A stretch of DNA of 64,000 bases, taken from Lepidodermella squamata. Its lineage: Eukaryota > Gastrotricha. Below, in pieces: positions 56,211 to 64,000 of this stretch (position 1 is the stretch's first letter; the number at the start of each line of letters is the position of its first letter). A program made the translations under genes and the position numbers. The notes beneath the pieces are model-generated. The model saw only the letters and a list, made by a program, of their open reading frames with translations. It did no database searches and was not told the DNA's origin. Where the stretch lies: contig JBLDXI010000015.1 in the NCBI GenBank assembly GCA_047495785.1, forward strand, positions 434,001 through 498,000, read 5' to 3'.

Positions 56211-59200
56211 ATGAATTTTATTTTGATACAAATCTTAGCTTTCCTCCTATCACTGCAGGGAATAAAAAGCGAAGAATGGGTGACTTATCCTGAGTTTTTG
56301 AATAAGTTGCCCAGCCAGCTTGATGCTTCATTCGAATTTTCCACGCAACTCATGGGCGAATGTGCCGCAACGTGCGAACAATACGGTGATGTTTGCAGCA
56401 GTTTTGCATTCAGTGAAAAGCTACGGACTTGTAAGCTATTCGAACATCAGAATTCGCTAAAGCCTGTTCCGGATTTGGCAATCGATGTTGAAAATGGCAT
56501 GTTTTCCATGTACTATCGCGTAAAGATTCTCCCAGCTTCAAATCTTCACCAAATGATTGATATTTTGTAAAATAGAAAACATGGTGCCCATCCGGCTGGA
56601 TAGCAGATCCAACCTCGCAAAACTGTTATCTCATGAGCTCGCAAGCATCGTCACGGCTTCTCGCTTGGAAAATGTGTGACGAAGCGCACAGCTCGGAGCT
56701 CGTAACGTTCCAATCGGTGGAACAACGCGATGCTTTGTACGATCTCCTGTATGAAAACTATCCACAAGTCCCCAAATGGTGGACTGGTTATGCTAAATTT
56801 GACAACACGCTTTGGCCAAGGCCCGTGGAAGGTAAAAACTTGCGTAAAACTTTAGACTTGGGGCGAGGGACCGATATTTGCAAAATTAGGAGTGATTATT
56901 GATAATCGAACCGGAAGGATTCTAGCAAAGGTATTTGACAGTTTTTCTTGAAACGTTGCCTTAGACTGTTGGTTGCGGCACCACCTATTCCCATTGGCTT
57001 CATATTCCTTGTCTTTTAATTTTCCAGAATTACTCGGTTTCGTAAAGATGCGAGGTGACTGCCCAGGTTCAAACCTATTGCCAGTCCCCATAGCAGCGTC
57101 GCTGGAAGAATGTGCTGCGAAGTGTGACAAGTCGTTCAAGGACAGGTGCGTATCATTCACGTACAACGATCGTACTTTCGAATGCTCACTGAAGTTCAAA
57201 ACTTGCGACGTTCCGACCGGCACTCTAACTGCTGATCTTTGGACCTATGAGAAGACATTCGACCGCCGGCCGCCATCTGTGGAGATCGGCGCCCGTTTAC
57301 CTCCCTATATATATTCGCCTGTGGTTGGTATGAGTCGATATGCCTGTTATCAGCTATGCCGCAGCCGGCCGGATTGCGTGGGCTTTCTTCACGCCCCTAG
57401 CGACGGCAATCGATGCATATCTTACCGGGGTATAGGCACTAAAAACACAAGTATCCCCGAAGATCTGCTGCACTACATCACGGACATTGACAGCCCGCCC
57501 TGCGTTAAAGGCGTTCGATACCACGATGTTTGCCTCATACTGAACCGCGTGTCGTTGACGTGGGTCAACGCACATGCTCAATGCCGGCAGATGGGCGGTA
57601 TGCTTTATCGGCCGGTTGAGCACAGCCAGAAGTCGCTGGCAGCGTACGCCATGATCAGCAGAGGCGGCAGTACAAATACGATGCATGTTGACTTGACCGA
57701 TGCCGATGTTGAGGGCACTTTTCGAACTTATTACGACAAGGAAGACCTTGCCGATCCAGTTTACGAGAAAATGGCCTACCGCGCTGGGTAATGAAAATAA
57801 AATAATGTGTTTTTATTTGTTTCCCAAGCTCAGAATTTGGGATTCAGAATGTTCTGCATTTTCACAGTTTCGTTACTTTCTCGAATGTTTTCGTCAGAAT
57901 GTTTTCGAGGATTATTACTTTGGAATGTTGCATCATTCCAAATGAATTGATACTCAATAACCAGCTCGCATGGAACTTCAAAAATCGGAAACTGATAATA
58001 ACTGTAATCATGTAATTTCGTTAATCCAATGCCTTCAGCTGAAAACATTACTGATATTTCGGCTCTTTTTCGTTATTAGCAGATATACCAAATAATTTTA
58101 CCTCGCATGGTCTGGCTAATAACTTGAATAAATTCTCCAATAGATACACCAATATGGGAACCACTCAAAACTGCGCTCGGATGATCACCCCCGCCGCAGG
58201 CCAACTACCCGAAACCGCGTATCTCACGGATGGAATCTGCACCACAGGTCGATATTTCTATTGTGAGACGCGTAAGTCGTTAGCTTGCAATCTACCACTA
58301 ATCGTATTCGAAATGATTCTCACACTATTTCAGCTACATCTCAATCATGGCCTACGTTGTGCCGCTTCACCCAGGCAGGATCTGAGTACATGGGCAAGAT
58401 GTCGCAGACGATATCAGGAGCGCCATGTAGAAATTGGGCCTTGACCTCTTACGCATCGCAGTGGCGCGACTTCCCAGAACAGCACGTCGATCACTCGTAC
58501 TGCCGTAATCCCGACCCTTTTATCAGCCAAGATGGCGTGTGGTGCGTCCGAGATGACACTGGTGACATCGAAGCTTGTGATGTCCCAATGTGTGGTAGGT
58601 TACATTTTTCCAACAGGTTTACCCACTATCATTTCTGTCATAATCATATAGATGAGTCTGGTTGGAAAGATGACGAAGATGTGTCCAGCAACTCGTTCCA
58701 ATATGCCACTCTGAGCTACGACCCATTTCAGAACAACAGTTACAGCTGGACGGCTGAAACTCTAACTGGCTCAGCGAATGCCATATGCTCGATGCCCGCG
58801 AAATCATGTACGTGGAGAGTAGTGCCGGGTTTTCTCAAACGATTTTCGGACATTTGGGCTTTCAAACTTGTTTCCTTTGTTTTCTTATCAAGGGTGTGAA
58901 ACATACTACCGAGGCAGCTGTTACAAAATATATCGCTTGATGCGAAACTACACGGATGCTGCTGCGATTTGCGCCGCGAATTCCTGGCATCTAGTAACCA
59001 TAACTTCGCACGAGGAGCACCTATTTCTCAGCGGCTTGGTTTTCCTCTATGCCAGTGTGTTTAGAAAAAATCCCACTAAGAAATCTCAATAACTTTTAAT
59101 CGATGCTGTACAGGGAGAAATTCAAGCCCAAACAACGGCTATTACATGGGCCTATCGGGCACGATTCCGGATAATTACTCTTGGGATAGCCTCGAGCCAT

Positions 59201-59358
59201 TCAGCTTCACGCGCTGGAACTCTGGAAACCCGAGCTATAATGGCACTGGCTGTGTCGTTTTCGGTGCAATTCCAGGCGGGGACTTCTGGAGAGACATGGC
59301 ATGCTCATCTCTGGCGTGGTTCATCTGCGAAACCGATCTCACAGCGCATGATAATTGA
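56211..59358 (+). CDS. secreted PAN / C-type lectin / kringle protein
   Basis: Eight exons, join(56211..56519,56576..56831,57028..57787,58144..58271,58334..58594,58652..58807,58893..59054,59114..59358), give 758 residues. Signal peptide (to about 20); PAN/apple-like domain (GECAATCEQYGDVCSSFAF); a short C-type-lectin-like segment (CPSGWIADP, NCYLM, WWTGYAKFD); two further PAN-like segments (LEECAAKCDKSFKDRCVSFTY; YACYQLCRSRPDCVGF); a lectin-like domain (about 355-484); a kringle (about 493-571: GSEYMGKMSQTISGAPCRNW, HSYCRNPD, VWCVRD, ACDVPMC); and a C-terminal C-type lectin domain (CYKIYRLMRNYTDAAAIC, YYMGLSG, FWRDMAC, FICE). The final lectin domain lacks a clear EPN/QPD motif, so calcium-dependent sugar binding is doubtful. 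Exon 7 end was set by phase (GTGTGT donor). Confidence 0.85.
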
Positions 59359-60560
59359 ATCGTCTTGAACAATTCTTCTTTTATATGATCGTTCGTTGAT
59401 CCGAACTTCTCTGCAAATTATTGATTTCCTCTTTCCTCGGTATCTCAAGCAATCAATATTCGATACCACGACTTGGTGAACGGTGAACATCGTTAGTTTG
59501 TAATTAATTCATGTCAATGCATGAATTTGAATGGAAAAGAGAGCCGTTGCTGTAACTATTCTCTGATTTTCTGGAGGGTTCATTTTTCTTTTTTTCCCCT
59601 GCCGTTCTCAGGGCATTTTTCACAATAATGCCCAACCTATCCAAATTCTCCAAATCAGAAAATACTGATCTGTTATCAAGTATGGTAATTTTAATTAAGT
59701 ATTATATATTCGCAGCAACAATAAAAAGATCAAAACGCATGAAGTGAGCTAATCAACTCGACTGAAATCTGAAATCCGATGGTTCGTTGATTAGATCGAG
59801 CACCACGTAGCGAAGTGGGGATCAGTCAGCTTCGAGATTGAATGACCTCGTCATACTTCTAATCCCGCTTTGATGTGCGGACAATTTTTTAACCCTGAAG
59901 GCATGCTATTAGAAGCTGTGAATAAAGCTGTGATCACTGGAGCCCAGCACTCACATTACCTTAAATAGAAACAAATAGCGATAGGCTTTTGATAGCTTTT
60001 TTGCTAACGATCTCCCTATATTGATACTTATTGTCCTGCACTGGATACTGGCAGCATCGGTCTCCTTTATGATTCGTTCTATCAAGAAAAACGTGAATGG
60101 CCTCCCTTTAGCACTTTGCACACCTGAGTCATTTACAGAGTCTTGTCCTTAAAATAAACAATGTGATGTGAATTGCCAACTACTGCACTTGATGTCAAAA
60201 GAATTGGCGGGGCCCATAGCGATAAACTGAGGAGTTCTGGTTCTTTTCTGGGTTCAACGATTTATGAAAAGCTGCATTTTTTGAAGCTCATTAGAAAAGA
60301 AAACAAGTGCAACTTGCGCGTACAATTTCGACAATGTCGGCAAGCTGAATCGGTGATATTCATCCCGCAAGATAAATCCATCAATGGTTCAAAAAATTAG
60401 GGCAATTACACGTGCATTTCTGCAAAAAATTCCACTCACAGTTTTTAAAGCACGGAACCCGATAGAGAATTATCTTGAAAGTTTATATTATTGAGATTTT
60501 TGCTGCGCAATTTCTTACGATTTCAGACTTTTTATTTCCCGTTTCAGCTTTTCACGCCTG
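59359..60560. other. intergenic, no supported gene
   Basis: Separates the lectin/kringle gene from CAP gene 7. The frame at 60173-60400 has no domain or signal. AATAAA words at 59718-59740 could be 3'-end signals. Confidence 0.5.
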
Positions 60561-61908
60561 ATGATGATCTTACTATTAATCAGCCTACTGGCCTTCTCTG
60601 CGGTTTCAGCCCAAGATTCAGTAATTAATTGATTATTGGTTCGCTGAAATTTGCTTCATTTTGTTCAATACAGTCGTCAAAATTCGAATATTCGGATGCT
60701 ATGAGCCAGAAAACAAAACAACTCATACTTGACGAGCACAACAAACTGAGAAGTTATTCATGCGTCGAAAATTTGCTGAAAATTTTACTTATTGTTATTT
60801 CACAGAAAGCGTCGATCCACCGGCCTTTCCTCGCCTGGAAGATTTACAATGGGATACTGATCTAGAAATTACAGCAAAACGGTCTGCTTCGGCTGAATTG
60901 ATCACTCGAAACTCATAGATTTTCCACAATATTAGACTATCATCCAAATGTTCAGAGCGGGAAGAAGATCTGAAAGTCATTGTCGACTTGAATTCCGAGC
61001 AATTCGGCCGCAGTTCTTGCTCTGGTTTCAACTTAGCCTGGGCTGACTGCCTTATCAAATGGACAAATCAGAAGAAAGATTTTGTTTACGCTGCATCTCC
61101 ACACGGCGAGGTAAAGTCCTACATTCAAATCATTGCTGCTGTTACGAAAACCATCGGGTATTATTCCAATGATTTTATTACTCTATTTCTTATGCTACAC
61201 CTTTGTCCAGATGTAGCCGAGCTCGTTGCCAGGGTGGACAGTACTACATGGTTAGGGTGCCACCCTATTTTTCAAAAATCATGACGTTTTCCATTTTAGT
61301 TTTGCGTTTATGGACCATCTGGGACGTTTGCTTCCGGGGTGAATGATTACTGCCCTCTCTCGGTTCCTTATAGATCTCAGTCTGCAGCAGACAACACTTT
61401 GAATCAAGCCGTCATTGATGATCCCATAAGCGCAAGGCCGAGAAATGGCACCGTAGCGCCGTCAAGAAATCGCAACCCTGATCCCAGTCCAGCGAGAAAT
61501 CAGCTTGACAACATTTACGCCGATCCTTACGCAGAGCCTTATGCATACCGGCGTAAAATCGAGAGCATGCCCATTCAAAGACCTTTAGCCTTTGTATCTC
61601 GCCGCTTCGGCCGAGACGATAAGGGTCGAGAATGGGAAGATCCGACAGATCGAGGTGCTGGGAGTATCGGCGCTTGGGGCAAGCCTTGCGGAGATCCACC
61701 GCGAGTTCGGGGCGCCTACGTCATGAGAAGCAGTGCTCAGAAGATTGGGGCTGTTTACATCGAGGTTGCAAATTATTACTGCTTGAACGGAGCATTGCCC
61801 ATTCCGACAGATACTATAATCTGCCAAACTTCGACTGAACGAGGCAGCTGGAAGACCCCGCTACCTACATGCCCAGCTACAAATGATCGAAATGATTTAG
61901 CTCAGTGA
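60561..61908 (+). CDS. secreted CAP-sushi protein (CAP gene 7)
   Basis: Six exons, join(60561..60620,60674..60752,60806..60881,60936..61157,61211..61250,61300..61908), give 361 residues. Signal peptide MMILLLISLLAFSAVSAQ; CAP domain (DEHNKLR, LQWDTDLEITAKR, SSKCSEREEDL, WADCLIKWTNQKKDFVYA, IGCSRARCQGG, FCVYGPSG); a linker with DPYAEPYAYRRK; the WEDPTDRGAGS motif; and a sushi domain (KPCGDPPRVRG, NYYCLNG, IICQTS, GSWK, CPA). The usual WAS before the first CAP cysteine has become LSS. Separated from the main cluster by the lectin/kringle gene but identical in exon layout to CAP gene 5. H-x-T-Q position reads SYIQ. Confidence 0.87.
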
Positions 61909-62769
61909 ACTATGCTACTTTATTCAGTCATTTCAAACGCACAACGATTTCCTTAACCATCTCTCGGCTTCGCTCAATTCCGCTCAACCGGAGAATTTCA
62001 AGTGAAATTTGAGATAAAACCTGATGAATCTATCGCCTTCCGCTGGAGCATAATAAATTATTAAAATATTAAAGCCAACCACAGGGTCGTTGAAGCTTTT
62101 TAAGTGCATGGTTTCAAAGATGGCAATTCTCCTGAAAGAATTTTCCTTGAGATTAATACCAATCGAGATATCCCTCTCTTAACCTTTTGCGTTATTCTAT
62201 GCTGTGAATTTTTCATTTACTGGTAATGTTTACCTTTTCCCATATACATGAAAGAAAAGAGGCGAATATTTCATTATTTATAAATTCATGTTTGAAAATG
62301 CAACTCCGTAAAATCAATTTTACACCGTACGAACTGAGATTTAAACGATGCCAGCGTCACCATAGCAGGAAGATTAAAAAAGCGCGCGGGCAGGCTGGGG
62401 AAACTTTATTGACATATCTTGTTATCATGGAATCGATACCGCAAAGACATGGCTGGCGTTTTTCATCTACTATCAGGCATCGGGTATACGAATTACAAAA
62501 GATGAAAAATCTGTAGGTTCAACATGCTGCCTAACAGTATGCTAAACGGCGTGAATTAGTTACATAACTTCACGATTTTCCATCTCCAATTTGCTCGTTT
62601 ACACGATCATCCACCCTCCATCCTTCATAGCGGTTACAAGCTTGAAGATCCGATTCGTTCAAATCTTCTGTGGTACGTGACCTGTTTTTCTTTCCCCAAA
62701 CCCGGACACATTCTTTTGAGAAATATTGCTGGGTAACTTTCCACGTTTTAGAGTTCTATCACTCATGCG
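61909..62769. other. intergenic, no supported gene
   Basis: 3' flank of CAP gene 7 (cataataaatta at about 62050) and promoter of the last gene. The 96-codon frame at 62226-62516 is Lys/Arg-rich with no domain and probably chance. Confidence 0.45.
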
Positions 62770-64000
62770 ATGAAATCGCTCAGCCATTTAATTGTTTTCA
62801 TCGGCTTTGCGCTCACTAAAGTTCGATGTGATGAATGGGTGACTCTACCTGAGTTGGCTAACAAGCTACCAAGTCAACTTGAGGCTCTCTTCGAATTGGC
62901 TACGACAAAGGGCGAGTGCGCTTTGACTTGCGACAAATACGGCGAGGTTTGCAGCAGTTTTGCATTCAGTGAGAAACTGGGAGCGTGCAAGTTGTTTGAA
63001 CACCAAAATTTGACCAATCCCGTGCCAGATTTGGATAATGACGGCGAGAACGGGATGTTCACCATGTATTATCGAGTAAGTGACGTTTAAGAATTATTCC
63101 GGTTTAGAAAATTCTTCATCCTCCACCCACAGAGATCATGGTGTCCTTACGGCTGGGTCTCGGATCCCGTTTCTCGGCGATGTTACCTCATGGCTCCGCA
63201 AGCGTCCACACGCCTTCTAGCTTGGAAGGTTTGCGACGAGGCTCACATGTCGGAACTGGTAACTTTTGAGTCGGCACAACAGCGCGATGCGCTTTATCAA
63301 CTTGTGAGGGAAAACTATCCAGATGTAAACAAATGGTGGACTGGATATGCTAAATTTGACAACCGATTGTGGCCGAGACCCGTCGAAGGTGAGTTATTTT
63401 TCTGCTTCAAGAACGCAGAGTCAGTTCATTTACTATTTCTGAGGAAAAAATAGCATTTCGGGCAATTAGGTAGCATTGACTTCGAAATTTGGAGCTTCAA
63501 AGTCATTATTGGGCTAATAGCTTAGATTTGGGGATGCAAGGCTAGATTCCGGGACAGAAAATTGAATTTGAGGATGTAGATTCCAAAACTCAATTAAGTT
63601 TCGAATCTTCCGAATCTCAAACACGTTGTTTCCAATTACATACTTTCCTAATCTAGAGTTGTTTGGCTATGTCAAGATTCGTGGAGCGTGTGCAGGCTCA
63701 GATATCTTCGCTCAACCGCTGTCTGTTTCGCTGGAAGCATGCGCTGCGAAGTGTGATAAATCCCTGAAGAACAAATGCGTATCATTTACCTATAACTATC
63801 GAACTTCGGAATGTTCGCCCAAACTAAAAACTTGCCAAATATCAAGCGGTGCGCTAACGTCCGATCTTTGGACCTACGAAAAAGCTTTCAACCGACGACC
63901 ACCATCTCTTGAAGTCGGCGCACGAATCAGCGCTAATTCCTATCAACCCGTATTCAATCAGAGCCAATGGGCCTGTTATCAGCTGTGTCAAAGCCGAATC
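62770..64000 (+). CDS. PAN / C-type-lectin protein, paralog of the 56211 gene (3' end outside window)
   Basis: Three exons are seen: 62770..63075, 63133..63388 and 63657 to the window edge, with the same phases (0 then 1) as the first three exons of the 56211 gene. Signal peptide MKSLSHLIVFIGFALTKVRC; PAN-like domain (GECALTCDKYGEVCSSFAF); lectin-like segment (CPYGWVSDPVSRRCYLMAP, WWTGYAKFD); PAN-like segments (LEACAAKCDKSLKNKCVSFTY; WACYQLCQSR). By homology a second lectin domain, a kringle and a third lectin domain should follow beyond 64000. Head-to-tail tandem with its paralog, with CAP gene 7 between them. Confidence 0.85.

Noticed and set aside
58893-59038. Donor at 59039 (GTTTTC) for exon 7 of the lectin/kringle gene
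   Set aside because: Leaves phase 0, which does not fit the next exon; the GTGTGT donor at 59055 keeps the lectin frame.
1-64000. tRNA, rRNA and other structured RNA genes
   Set aside because: Looked for B-box-like GGTTCGAATCC motifs and rRNA-like blocks by eye and found none convincing; a covariance-model scan would be decisive.

Overview
The window is animal DNA from a compact genome. Genes have secretory signal peptides, and almost all introns are short GT-AG introns of about 31-70 bp whose phases can be followed exon by exon. Domain content is metazoan and extracellular: a Cys-loop ligand-gated channel, an APAF-1/CED-4-type NB-ARC protein, CAP, sushi, discoidin (F5/8C), laminin-G-like, PAN/apple, C-type lectin and kringle domains. 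Splice acceptors vary (ttttag, tgtaag, aaaaag) and lack the uniform TTTTCAG of rhabditid nematodes. I would guess a small-genome invertebrate (appendicularian or meiofaunal annelid style) but cannot name the species.

Layout. 0.9-4.5 kb: two tandem, intronless, secreted PQQ-type propeller genes, probably GPI-anchored (minus strand). 5.4-6.0 kb: first member of an unrecognised small secreted protein family with a CX8-9C core. 6.6-8.0 kb: a divergent pentameric ligand-gated channel. 8.4-12.0 kb: an NB-ARC protein that carries ankyrin repeats instead of WD40 repeats and ends in a CaaX box (minus). 13.9-34.4 kb: a rearranged, transposon-rich zone holding five more members of the small secreted family (all plus strand, one frameshifted) and copies or relics of a discoidin gene on the opposite strand. 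Several elements can be delimited: a 3.57 kb TIR element that splits a discoidin copy, a nested 309 bp MITE with 100 bp arms, a foldback element with 41 bp tandem repeats, a TA-flanked 388 bp MITE, a 795 bp hAT-type element with an 8 bp target duplication, and a 37 bp hairpin insertion with a 9 bp direct repeat. 33.6-38.5 kb: a large multidomain discoidin/laminin-G secreted protein (minus), possibly one gene or two.

40.1-54.9 kb: a same-strand cluster of six CAP-superfamily genes; a seventh lies at 60.6-61.9 kb. Architectures differ: CAP alone, CAP-sushi, CAP-sushi-CAP, and a protein with four CAP domains. I reconstructed full exon chains that stay in frame throughout. All 12 CAP domains lack the histidine of the classical H-x-T-Q motif. 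56.2-59.4 kb and 62.8 kb to the window end: paralogous PAN/C-type-lectin/kringle genes, the second cut by the window edge.

Almost every gene encodes a secreted or surface protein in a lineage-expanded tandem family, with visible signs of recent duplication and gene conversion. That suggests rapidly turning-over extracellular functions (defence, adhesion, mucus or cuticle), but no pathway can be assigned from sequence alone. The small secreted CX8C family and the twelve-domain CAP array are the strongest candidates for undescribed biology.
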